Source of the DNA: an uncultured Clostridia bacterium
GTDB lineage: Bacteria; Bacillota; Clostridia; Oscillospirales; Acutalibacteraceae
Reading direction: 5' to 3'
Length of the DNA stretch: 64,000 nucleotides
Assembly: GCA_947585745.1 (NCBI GenBank)
Contig: CANPXF010000007.1
Span: 23,561-87,560 of the forward strand
Each line of letters opens with the position of its first letter. Position 1 is the stretch's first letter. Made by a program: the position numbers and the translations under genes. This document shows positions 25,253 to 33,048 of this stretch, piece after piece. Under the pieces are notes generated by a model. It saw only the letters and a list, made by a program, of their open reading frames with translations, had not been told where the DNA came from and did not search any database.

Positions 25253-25606
25253 ATGCCCGATATTGATCCTATTACACGAGAAGCTTTAAAGCGCGCGTCG
25301 CAGATGCACAGCCGTACCCAGCGAAATTCACAACCACCGCCGAAACCGCAACGAAAATCCCCGACACAACAACACGCTTCGGAAGAAACACCAAATCTTC
25401 CGACAAATTCAAAAATCGAATCTCCTCCTATTGTCGAGCCGAAATCAAATTCTGAACACCCGACTGAAGATTCGGGGCTTTCTGACCCCTTAAAGGCTCT
25501 TTTTAAGGGTAAGGATGAGAGCATAATTCTGATTCTGATATTGTTGCTGATGGACGAAAACGCGGATTCATCACTTCTTTTAGCGCTTATGTACCTATTA
25601 TTATAA
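25253..25606 (+). CDS. Small protein with polar linker and hydrophobic C-terminus (117 aa), third of three
   Basis: The first 80 residues are polar and rich in Pro, Gln, Ser and Thr. A conserved-looking tail follows: DPLKALFKGKDESIILILI, then LLLMDENADSSLLLALMYLLL. The tail is strongly hydrophobic and could sit in or on the membrane. AGGTGG precedes the ATG. Together the three genes could form a soluble pair with a membrane partner, but that is inference. Confidence 0.8.
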   Translation: MPDIDPITREALKRASQMHSRTQRNSQPPPKPQRKSPTQQHASEETPNLPTNSKIESPPIVEPKSNSEHPTEDSGLSDPLKALFKGKDESIILILILLLMDENADSSLLLALMYLLL

Positions 25607-25636
25607 TTAATATAACATAAAAATTTAATACTTGCA

Positions 25637-25685
25637 ATTTTACAGGTCTGTTTTTAGTTTAAAGCCGACCTGTAATTTATTATAA
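25637..25685 (+). terminator. Terminator of the three-small-gene operon; rest of 25607-25918 empty
   Basis: TTACAGGTC / GACCTGTAA with a T-rich loop is followed by TTTATT. In the remaining about 190 bp to the convergent scaffoldin terminator I see only AT-rich sequence and no gene. Confidence 0.6.
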
Positions 25686-25875
25686 CATCAGGATAAACCT
25701 GTGAAACAAAATATTATTTACTAAATAAAAGCAGTATCGTTTACTCAAAACGCTCAAATACAAATTATCTGTATTTTAAGGTTTACTTCAATGAAAAAAA
25801 CTCTGAAATTACAAATAATTATTTTAAACCTTATTATTTAAACTTTTTGATTAATTACAGACATTAAAAAAACGT

Positions 25876-25899
25876 GGGGCAGTTCATATGAACTGCCCC
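25876..25899 (-). terminator. Perfect 24-bp palindromic terminator of the first scaffoldin
   Basis: GGGGCAGTTCAT is followed directly by its complement, then ACGTTTTTTT on the minus strand. The same palindrome terminates the scaffoldin at 46927-49704. Confidence 0.8.
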
Positions 25900-26623
25900 T
25901 GTTATTTAAACTGTTATGTTATTTTTTTACGGTAACCTTAGCTTTCTTGTAAACTCCGTTCTGAGCGTACGCGTAAATATAGCACGTACCTTTCTTCTTA
26001 GCTTTAATCTTACCGCTTGAAGATACTGTCGCAATCTTTGTGTTCGTACTCTCGTACTTAACCTTGCGGTGGTCTTTAACCTTCAGCTTCTTGCTCTGTT
26101 TCTTGCAGGTAGCTTTCAGCTTATAGGTCTTGCCTTTCTTGAGCGATATCTTCGTTTTATTCAGCTTAACGCTCTTATAGTTTCCGTACTTTCCGCCGGT
26201 CGTTGCAACGTGGAGTGTTTTTGACGTCGAGAGTATCTTATTATTCTTATCATATGCCATAATCAGATACTTGTAATACGTACCCTTCTTAAGCTTTTTC
26301 TGTGTATAAGATGTACCCTTTACCGTCTTTATCTTCTTATAGCTCTTTCCGCACTTGTTGCCGTAAACGATATAGCCCTTAGCTTTCTTAACCTTTGACC
26401 AGGTTACTTTTATTGAAGTCTTTTTAACCTTAGACGATTTAGCTTTAAGACCGTTAAATACACTGCCCTTCGGGTCTTTATCATTCTTGAGATTCTTAAC
26501 AAATTTATCGGCAGACGCTACGGGAGTTCCCTTGCCTACATTTTTCGACGGCTTAGCTGCCGTTGTCGGCTGTGTGGGCTTAGGAGCGGGCTTAGCTGTT
26601 GTATTAGCTGTCGGAGATGTTGC
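25876..26623. repeat. 748-bp inverted repeat, left copy
   Basis: From the palindromic terminator into the scaffoldin linker this sequence is almost identical to 49000-49747 in reverse orientation. Both copies have the same length, and I noticed only two mismatches. It encodes the linker end, the Fn3-like domain and the Big2 domain. About 22.4 kb lie between the copies. Confidence 0.92.
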
Positions 26624-28606
26624 GGTAGGAGTTGTGCTGCCGCCCGAATCGCCTGTAGGCGTTGTGATTTCACCGCCTGTGGAAGATGTGTCTCCACCTG
26701 TTGGTGTTGTATTTGAAGAATCTGTTGGGGATGATGTAGGGATAGTATCATCTGAACTTTCAACCTTAGGATTTGAAAGACTTGGTATTACCGCGCTTGC
26801 AGCATCAGAAGGAGTAGAGTTTGTAAAATATGCAACTTGATTTCCGCCTTCAAGTCCGTCAAGCTCTTCAATAACAAGGTCGATAGTTGTCGAACCTGTT
26901 ACACCGTCAACAACGCTAAATGTTGCCTTTACAAGAACAGCGCCGTTTTTAAAGTCATATATACCTGAACTTGTAACTCCGTTAACACCTGTAAAGTTAA
27001 ACTTTGCAGCGTTTGGGAGCTCTAAGTTAGTAGTAAGCTGAGAGGAAACATTCGGAACCTCAAACTTAGCTAATTTAAGCTTAGATGAATCATAATTAAG
27101 CGTACCCTGCGCGTCCTCAAGAAGTAAAGGAGCAGTCAGGCTGTAAGAAACAGAAACTGTTTTTCCTGTAACATTTGTTGGTGTAGAAACCGCAGTACCG
27201 TTAAGAGCAGTTATAATATTTAATCCTGTTTGTCCCGGAATTGTTGTTTCGGGGTCAGTAACCTTTGTTTCTGAACCTGTAGCCGATGTTGATGTTGTCG
27301 GTGCCTGAGTAGGAGCAGATGTCGGCGGATCTGTGGGCGGATCTGTAACGACAGGATCTGTTACTACTGGATCTGTAACTACAGGGTCTGTAACTACGGG
27401 ATCTGTTATATCACCGCCGCCAAAAGGCATATCATATGACAACTGATAAGTATCGTTTCCATTGTCGCTCAAATAAAGAGTATGTGTACCTGCGGGAACA
27501 TACATTTTGTTAAAGTTATTTATATCTATTGAATTCTCATTAACGAGAGTAACAGGGTTGGCAAACTCTGTCCATCCGTCTGTACAATACTGAACACCCG
27601 TATTATTATTGCGAACAAATACGTAGCTGTCTCCCGGGAAATCATATGTAAGAGTTCCGTTTGTGAAAGCGTGTTCGGAGTTTCTGCTTGCGTCATCGTT
27701 TCCTGAAGCCTCGCAGTAAATTACTGCTATCCAGTCTCCGCTGACGCCGCCGCCACCACCGGGGTTAGGATTATCTCCGCCGCCACCGCCGGGGTTAGGA
27801 TTATCTCCGCCGCCATCATATGACAACTGATATGTATCGTTTCCATTGTCGCTCAAATAAAGAGTATGTGTACCTGCGGGAACATACATTTTATTAAAGT
27901 TATTTTTATCTATTGAATTCTCATTAACGAGAGTAACAGGGTTGGCAAACTCTGTCCATCCGTCTGTACAATACTGAACACCCGTATTATTATTGCGAAC
28001 AAATACGTAGCTGTCTCCCGGGAAATCATATGTAAGAGTTCCGTTTGTGAAAGCGTGTTCGGAGTTTCTGCTTGCGTCATCGTTTCCTGAAGCCTCGCAG
28101 TAAATTACTGCTATCCAGTCTCCGCTGACGCCGCCGCCACCACCGGGGTTAGGATTATCTCCGCCGCCACCGCCGGGGTTGCCGTCCCAAGTTACATTAA
28201 AGGCGTCTTTACCTTCAACTTGACCACTCCAGCCTGCAAAGTAAGCGTCGCTTCCCTGCACGGAAATATCGCCTGTACGGTTCCAGCAAGTATCCCAATT
28301 AGCTTCCGTGGCACCGCTTTCCATTCTTAGAAATACTACTGTATCTCCTACGCCGTCAAAGCGAATACTATCACCCTCGCCGGTTCCTTTTACAAATTCA
28401 CCACCGCCTTCGGCTTGGTTCCAAGTCCAAACGTACCAAGTGGGGTTATCCTGTGAGGCCTCGCCCGGATGGAAAGTAAAAGATCCGGAATAACCTGTAA
28501 CGGTTGTGTTTGTGTCAGCAGCGGATACGCCTACAACCGAAAATACGGAGATAAGCATAAGCACCGCTAAGAAAACACTTGTTAATTTCTTTAAAGATGT
28601 CTTCAT
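25919..28606 (-). CDS. Secreted scaffoldin with starch-binding modules, one cohesin and basic Fn3-Big2 C-terminus
   Basis: This 895-residue exported protein has, in order: a signal peptide (1-29) and a CBM26-like starch-binding module (about 38-145; WYVWTWNQAEGGGEFV). Two near-identical copies of a second beta module follow (160-264 and 288-392) between glycine-rich linkers. After a TDPVV-repeat and Thr/Pro linker (400-455) comes a cohesin (about 461-600; TLNYDSSKLKLAKFEV, YDFKNGAVLVKATF). A Ser/Thr/Pro linker leads to an Fn3-like domain (about 715-803) and a lysine-rich Big2 domain (about 809-895). The cohesin should bind dockerin-bearing enzymes and the CBMs hold starch. There is no LPxTG motif, SLH domain or C-terminal membrane anchor. 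The upstream operator matches that of the pullulanase. Confidence 0.88.
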   Translation of the reverse strand: MKTSLKKLTSVFLAVLMLISVFSVVGVSAADTNTTVTGYSGSFTFHPGEASQDNPTWYVWTWNQAEGGGEFVKGTGEGDSIRFDGVGDTVVFLRMESGATEANWDTCWNRTGDISVQGSDAYFAGWSGQVEGKDAFNVTWDGNPGGGGGDNPNPGGGGGVSGDWIAVIYCEASGNDDASRNSEHAFTNGTLTYDFPGDSYVFVRNNNTGVQYCTDGWTEFANPVTLVNENSIDKNNFNKMYVPAGTHTLYLSDNGNDTYQLSYDGGGDNPNPGGGGGDNPNPGGGGGVSGDWIAVIYCEASGNDDASRNSEHAFTNGTLTYDFPGDSYVFVRNNNTGVQYCTDGWTEFANPVTLVNENSIDINNFNKMYVPAGTHTLYLSDNGNDTYQLSYDMPFGGGDITDPVVTDPVVTDPVVTDPVVTDPPTDPPTSAPTQAPTTSTSATGSETKVTDPETTIPGQTGLNIITALNGTAVSTPTNVTGKTVSVSYSLTAPLLLEDAQGTLNYDSSKLKLAKFEVPNVSSQLTTNLELPNAAKFNFTGVNGVTSSGIYDFKNGAVLVKATFSVVDGVTGSTTIDLVIEELDGLEGGNQVAYFTNSTPSDAASAVIPSLSNPKVESSDDTIPTSSPTDSSNTTPTGGDTSSTGGEITTPTGDSGGSTTPTATSPTANTTAKPAPKPTQPTTAAKPSKNVGKGTPVASADKFVKNLKNDKDPKGSVFNGLKAKSSKVKKTSIKVTWSKVKKAKGYIVYGNKCGKSYKKIKTVKGTSYTQKKLKKGTYYKYLIMAYDKNNKILSTSKTLHVATTGGKYGNYKSVKLNKTKISLKKGKTYKLKATCKKQSKKLKVKDHRKVKYESTNTKIATVSSSGKIKAKKKGTCYIYAYAQNGVYKKAKVTVKK
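27431..27745 (-). repeat. Intragenic tandem module repeat, second copy
   Basis: It encodes residues 288-392 of the scaffoldin. It is almost identical at DNA level to 27815-28129, offset by 384 bp, with only a few substitutions seen (for example SIDINNF against SIDKNNF). This indicates a recent duplication of one module plus its Gly linker. Confidence 0.9.
27815..28129 (-). repeat. Intragenic tandem module repeat, first copy
   Basis: It encodes residues 160-264. The module (GDWIAVIYCEASG to TLYLSDNGNDTYQLSY) is related to residues 158-257 of the scaffoldin at 46927-49704, so it is a shared, probably starch-binding, domain type. Confidence 0.9.
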
Positions 28607-28639
28607 AAGAACAATCCTCCTTCTAAATTTACATTATAT

Positions 28640-28684
28640 ATTTTAACATTATAATACATTTTATTCTATTGGCAAAATACTCAA
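28640..28684 (-). promoter_or_regulatory. Scaffoldin promoter with CTATT-N5-AATAG-type operator
   Basis: On the minus strand GTATTTTGCCAATAG (28680-28666) is followed 20 nt later by the -10 box TAAAAT (28645-28640). The hexamer at the -35 position (TAGAAT) is poor. The same arrangement precedes the pullulanase and the other two scaffoldins. Confidence 0.7.
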
Positions 28685-28775
28685 ATAAATGCCCTTTTTT
28701 TGGTTAAATTGCTATGTATAGGGTTCAGCATAAAATAATTTCAAGACCTTCTGCGCTCATATAAAACAGAAACAA

Positions 28776-28806
28776 GAAAGCGCACGCACAACGCGCGTAC
28801 GCTTTC
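28776..28806 (-). terminator. Terminator of the second scaffoldin
   Basis: GAAAGCG-ACGC pairs with GCGT-CGCTTTC, and TTGTTTCTGTTTT follows on the minus strand. Together with the promoter at 28640-28684 this accounts for the gap 28607-28825. Confidence 0.75.
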
Positions 28807-28825
28807 ACTATTAATGTGTTATTAA

Positions 28826-30421
28826 TTATTTTACTTTAACTTTAATCTTAAAGGTTGTTGATTTATTAACAGTAACCTTTATTGTAGCTTTACCCTTTTT
28901 AAGACCCTTAATTTTAATTGTCTTAGCGCTTGTTTTTGATGTTACCTTTGCTACCTTCTTGCTTGAAGTTTTATAGGAGTTTTTAATTGAAGACGCCTTT
29001 CCTGTGATAGAAACCGTAAGCTTTCTGCCCTTTTTAATTGTATAAGTCTTTGACTTTTTAAACGCCTTTTTACCTATTTTCGCTTTCGGACTTGAGGTTA
29101 CTGTAACCTTGCACTTTAAGCTCTTTCCCGAAACTTTAACGGTAATTGTAGCGTTTCCTTTCTTCAAGGCGGTAATCTTACCGTTTGAAGAAACTGTAGC
29201 TACACTCTTCTTGCTCGAGGAATACTTTGGCTTAGCCTTTGTGTTCTTAACTGTGAGCTTGTATGTTTTACCCGCTTTAAGACTCTTTTTCGTCGCGGAA
29301 AGCATAATCTTCTTTGATGTAGGAGCCTGTGTCGGTTTGGTAGTAGCGGCGCTTAAAGAGCTTGATGCTGTAAAGTCCTTTGATACGACAACGCCGTCAG
29401 AAACTAAAGCAACATCGCTGTCGCCCGAAACCGCATTGAGCTCATCTAATCTTAAATTGATAGAGGTATTACCTGTTGAAATTATGGTAAATGTAGCCTT
29501 AATGAACTCCTTGCCTGCTGAAAAATCGGCAGGATTTTGTACCTCCGTGCTGTCAAAGTTAACTTCGTTTACTACTTCGGGATTCACAATTGCGTTCTGA
29601 ACGTTTAAAAGCTCAAAGCTTTCAAGCTTAAGCACCTTGTTGTCATATGTCATACAACCCTGTGTGTTAATGATTTTTAAAGCTGATTTAAGACTAAACG
29701 CAACTGTAAATGTCTTGTCTAAAGTTGTATCATATGTAACCTTTGACGCGGTTGAAATATTAGAGGTTAAGTTAACTGTGAGCTTACCGTCTGCCGCGGT
29801 AGGAGCAACGGTCGTGGCTTCTGTTTCAGGTTCTGCTGTTGTGGGGGCAACGGTTGTCGGAGCGGTAGGCTCGGGGATTTCTTCTCCGGGAGCGAATACT
29901 TCCGCTATAGCGCAGTCATTGTCGGCAACTCCTGTCAAAACGAGGATAACTCTAACCGTTGAACCGTCATTCTTAACCTCAACCGAGCTGTCATTTCCCA
30001 TTCCGCCCGGATGCCACTCGACATCGCCCTTGGCGTTTACATAGATTGCCTTAAAGTTATAAGTACCCGCGGAAATATTTTCAAAGATGTGGTAATAAAG
30101 CTTACCGTTGTCGGTTTTCATAAGAGTGTTAGGGTCAGCGGAGTTCTTCCACTCTGTTCCGCAAAGTCCTGACGAACCCGTTATATAGTAGCCTTCTGTA
30201 ATTGCAGGAGCGGTTGTTTCCTGCGCTTCGGTTGCCGTTGTTTCCTGTGTGGCTGTAGTCGTCTGCTCGGAAGCTGTTGTTTCCTGTGTAGCTGTAGTCG
30301 TCTGTTCGGAAGCCGTTGTTTCACTTGGTGTAGTTTCCTCGGCAAAAGCCGCCACCGAAAGGCAGGATGCCAGAATAAGAGCCGAAATCATAACGGCAAT
30401 AAATTTCTTGAAATTTCTCAT
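28826..30421 (-). CDS. Secreted scaffoldin with an X25-like module, one cohesin and basic Big2 C-terminus
   Basis: This 531-residue exported protein has a signal peptide (1-27) and a Thr/Glu-rich linker with near-perfect repeats of ASEQTTTATQETT (30-72). A beta module (about 75-178; GYYITGSSGLCGTEWKN, YYHIFENISAGTYNFKAIY) resembles the X25/SusE-type starch-binding folds seen near amylases. After a PTTVAPTT linker comes a cohesin (about 212-350; MTYDNKVLKLESFELL). Two lysine-rich Big2-like domains end the protein (about 371-531). There is no dockerin, LPxTG or membrane anchor. It lies next to, and in the same direction as, the first scaffoldin, with its own terminator and promoter. Confidence 0.85.
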   Translation of the reverse strand: MRNFKKFIAVMISALILASCLSVAAFAEETTPSETTASEQTTTATQETTASEQTTTATQETTATEAQETTAPAITEGYYITGSSGLCGTEWKNSADPNTLMKTDNGKLYYHIFENISAGTYNFKAIYVNAKGDVEWHPGGMGNDSSVEVKNDGSTVRVILVLTGVADNDCAIAEVFAPGEEIPEPTAPTTVAPTTAEPETEATTVAPTAADGKLTVNLTSNISTASKVTYDTTLDKTFTVAFSLKSALKIINTQGCMTYDNKVLKLESFELLNVQNAIVNPEVVNEVNFDSTEVQNPADFSAGKEFIKATFTIISTGNTSINLRLDELNAVSGDSDVALVSDGVVVSKDFTASSSLSAATTKPTQAPTSKKIMLSATKKSLKAGKTYKLTVKNTKAKPKYSSSKKSVATVSSNGKITALKKGNATITVKVSGKSLKCKVTVTSSPKAKIGKKAFKKSKTYTIKKGRKLTVSITGKASSIKNSYKTSSKKVAKVTSKTSAKTIKIKGLKKGKATIKVTVNKSTTFKIKVKVK

Positions 30422-30471
30422 TAGTATATCTCCTTTTCTAAAAAATAAGAACGATACAATTCTTCTAATTT

Positions 30472-30510
30472 ATTTTAACAAAAAAAACGATGTATTGCTA
30501 TTGTAAATAG
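30472..30510 (-). promoter_or_regulatory. Promoter and operator of the second scaffoldin
   Basis: The palindrome CTATTTACAATAG (30510-30498) lies 20 nt before TAAAAT (30477-30472). The spacing to the -10 box equals that of the other amylosome genes, but the centre is 3 nt instead of 5. Confidence 0.6.
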
Positions 30511-30544
30511 TATATAAAAATAAAGCGAAATTTTTGGTTACTAT

Positions 30545-30958
30545 TTAGAAATCAATGAAGCTTTCGAGATACGAGTTTAGCGGTCCGTCTAAAATTTTCT
30601 CTATTTCCTCGGGCTCGTCGGGAAGAACAACAAGAAGCTGTCCGCCTTGACGCACAAGATAGCCGTCTGCGCCCGAAAGGGGATTTTTAATCTTTTTTAA
30701 ATCGTCGGGCGATTTACTCGCAAGCGCCTTTGAAAGAATATTTTCTATACCGTTTTTTTCGTCTGATGAAAGTCCGCCGACGATAAAAGCTATATTTGTA
30801 TTTTCAAAGGCGTCAATAACAAGCTTTCCGAGAGCTTCCGGCTCGGTCGCAAAAAGCGCGGGCTGAAAACACAGGTCAAGATGTTTCAACCGGCTTTCCA
30901 ATGCTTTTTCACATAAATTGGTTTTTGTAGCAAGATAAAATATAAGCTCGCAATTCAC
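30545..30958 (-). CDS. Small protein resembling a MoCF/CinA-type domain
   Basis: This 137-residue cytoplasmic protein starts with GTG at 30958, 3 nt after the sortase stop, behind GAGGAG. It shows a pattern reminiscent of molybdopterin-binding/CinA N-terminal domains: IAFIVGGLSSDEKNGIENIL, then KNPLSGADGYLVRQGGQLLVVLPDEPEEIEKIL. The fold likeness is my reading of the pattern and is not certain. Its tight coupling to the sortase gene suggests a shared job. Function unknown. Confidence 0.6.
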   Translation of the reverse strand: MNCELIFYLATKTNLCEKALESRLKHLDLCFQPALFATEPEALGKLVIDAFENTNIAFIVGGLSSDEKNGIENILSKALASKSPDDLKKIKNPLSGADGYLVRQGGQLLVVLPDEPEEIEKILDGPLNSYLESFIDF

Positions 30959-30961
30959 GTT

Positions 30962-33046
30962 CTACTCCTCCGTTTCGTCGCTGTCCTCCGCCTCGGTCGG
31001 CTTTTCGGTTACAACTGTAGGTTTTACAACAGGCTTCGACGATTTTGTCGGTTTTGTAGGCGCAGGTTTTTTGACTTTAATTTTAGTCTTTTTATATTTT
31101 GCTGAAATTCTTATATTGGAGTGTACAGTTATTTTCTTGGTCTTACGGCTCAAATATTTCTTCCCCTTAACTCCCGCTATACGCCATTTTTTTAAGGTGT
31201 ATTTAAAGCCGTTTTTGCTAAAGCCTTTTATCTTGGGAAGTTTTACAGACGTTCCTTCCTTGACGGTTTTTTTCTTGATGATTTTTTTGCCGTTTTTACC
31301 GTATCTTGTTATTTTAACAGAGTAAATCTTTTTAGGCGGTTTCGTTGCTTTTGTTTCTGTAGCTTTTGTCGCGGCGGTGGTAGGCTCGGTCGTTTCCTTT
31401 AAGGATGTCGGCAGTTGTTCGCTACCCTTTAGCTTGGCGGAACCGTCATACCATTTTATTTCTCCATTTTTAAGCGCCTTTTTAAATGTCGATACGGTCG
31501 GTCTTGTGCCTCCGTAACGGCTGTAGTAGCATTGAGGCCAAACAGGGCGTTTATTTAAAGAGGCTGTATTTACGTCAACGCTTTCGCTTTCGTTTTCCCT
31601 GCATTCTCTCGCGACTATGACGGTTCTAAAGCCGTTAAATTCATAGGAGCAGGTTATCAAGGTCACAAGCCTGTCGTTTTCGTTTACGTTAACGGGGCAG
31701 TCTATAAGCGAGCGCACTCTTATGTTGTATACGTAATTCATAAACTGCGCCTTGCTCTTGAAATTGGAGCAGTAAAAATCAAAATATTCGCCTTGAGCGG
31801 GATTTACGTTTGATTTAAACACGGAAATGATTTTATAGGTTTTCGTTCCGCCGTTTTGAGTGCTCAGCTTTATCGAAGGGGATTTCTTGTAAAACTTTAA
31901 ATCTCCCGAATAACGGCCGTATTTCATAAGGTCGCCGAACATCGTTCCGTCCTCCATATGGTGGCCGTGAAGTATGATATTCTTGCTTTTCATACCGTTT
32001 TTACTGCGGTAGTCAATAAAAATCGAGCCGAAACCGCGTGGTGTGTATTGCTTTAAATAATTGTGGTTTAAATAGAACTGGCTGTTGCGGTTGTCGGACT
32101 TGCTCTGAAGTACGGGGTAGTCAATTTTAGTATTGTTAACCTTTATCCAGCCCTTGATATCGCTGTTTATTTTTTTAAGCTTTTTCCAGTTTGGAGCGGT
32201 AGTTTTTTTAGATGAGTGTGAGTTTGAAGATGTGGTTTCGCTTTCATAAAATATCGTTCTTATATCGCTTTGCAAAGCCTGTTGTTGCGCAGGCATCACA
32301 TACATATTATATATGAACATACACCCCGCAACCGCAAAGGCGCATATAGCCGTAAGCATAACCGATTTTCTGATTATTTCGTCTTTTGAATCGCCCTTTC
32401 TCGGAAAATGACGTTCAAAAAATGTCGTAATCTTAAGCTTTCTCTCGGTTAACGAGTAGCCGTCGGGATAAGCCTCGCCGTTTTCGTCAAAAGCTTCAAA
32501 TACAAGCCGTGGCAGTTCTTTAAGACTTTTTTCATCAATATTCTTGGGAACAACCGCAATTTTTATGCCGATATAATTGAAAGCGTAAGCGCTTTTACCG
32601 TCAATATCAATCTTGAAAACATGGGTTTTTTTCCTGTTGTAGGAGATATATCGGGGTTCCTTAACTTCTTTTTTTACATCCTGCTTTTTGAGCTTTCCCG
32701 CTATGTATGACAGGTTGTTTTTCAAATCGCTCAATGACCTTTTTAAATCAAATTTCTCCTTGGCGTTCGGAACCTCCTGTACTTTTCTTTCCCCTCTGCT
32801 TATAACAAACGCAAATTCACTTCTGAAATCGTCGTCATTTCCGTCAATTAAATCCGTAATGACAACAAGGCCGGGCTTAGGCTCGCTTTTCACGGATTTT
32901 CTAAGCTCAATCTCTTTAAGAGGGGCAAAAAATTCACGGAGCTTTACGTCGTTGCCGTCTGCTTGAAGCGCGTTCAGGACCTCGGCGGAATATTCAGTTT
33001 TATCTTTTTTGAATTTTTTTGAGGGTGATAAAACCAGTATATTCAA
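30962..33046 (-). CDS. Class B sortase with cytoplasmic N-terminal domain and basic C-terminal tail
   Basis: This 694-residue protein is far longer than a usual class B sortase (about 250). Residues 1-225 are a predicted cytoplasmic region opening MNILVLSPSKKF, followed by one membrane segment (about 228-250). The class B sortase domain (about 290-482) has catalytic His near 362 (ILHGHHMEDG), Cys near 466 (LVTLITCSYEF) and Arg near 474 (GFRTVIVA). A Thr/Lys linker leads to a lysine-rich repeat domain (about 574-660) and a Pro/Lys/Glu tail. The start is TTG at 33046 behind GGAGG, 2 nt after thiI. No LPxTG-like substrate is encoded in the window, and the scaffoldins lack a sorting signal. Confidence 0.88.
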   Translation of the reverse strand: MNILVLSPSKKFKKDKTEYSAEVLNALQADGNDVKLREFFAPLKEIELRKSVKSEPKPGLVVITDLIDGNDDDFRSEFAFVISRGERKVQEVPNAKEKFDLKRSLSDLKNNLSYIAGKLKKQDVKKEVKEPRYISYNRKKTHVFKIDIDGKSAYAFNYIGIKIAVVPKNIDEKSLKELPRLVFEAFDENGEAYPDGYSLTERKLKITTFFERHFPRKGDSKDEIIRKSVMLTAICAFAVAGCMFIYNMYVMPAQQQALQSDIRTIFYESETTSSNSHSSKKTTAPNWKKLKKINSDIKGWIKVNNTKIDYPVLQSKSDNRNSQFYLNHNYLKQYTPRGFGSIFIDYRSKNGMKSKNIILHGHHMEDGTMFGDLMKYGRYSGDLKFYKKSPSIKLSTQNGGTKTYKIISVFKSNVNPAQGEYFDFYCSNFKSKAQFMNYVYNIRVRSLIDCPVNVNENDRLVTLITCSYEFNGFRTVIVARECRENESESVDVNTASLNKRPVWPQCYYSRYGGTRPTVSTFKKALKNGEIKWYDGSAKLKGSEQLPTSLKETTEPTTAATKATETKATKPPKKIYSVKITRYGKNGKKIIKKKTVKEGTSVKLPKIKGFSKNGFKYTLKKWRIAGVKGKKYLSRKTKKITVHSNIRISAKYKKTKIKVKKPAPTKPTKSSKPVVKPTVVTEKPTEAEDSDETEE

Positions 33047-33048
33047 AA

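Noticed and set aside
27240..27420. Short direct repeats resembling a CRISPR array
   Set aside because: They encode the TDPVV / Thr-Pro linker of the scaffoldin in frame; there are no spacers.
25919..30421. Sortase anchoring signal on the scaffoldins, given the nearby sortase gene
   Set aside because: No LPxTG-like motif, hydrophobic segment or charged tail of the sorting type is present at any scaffoldin C-terminus; all end in Lys-rich beta domains.
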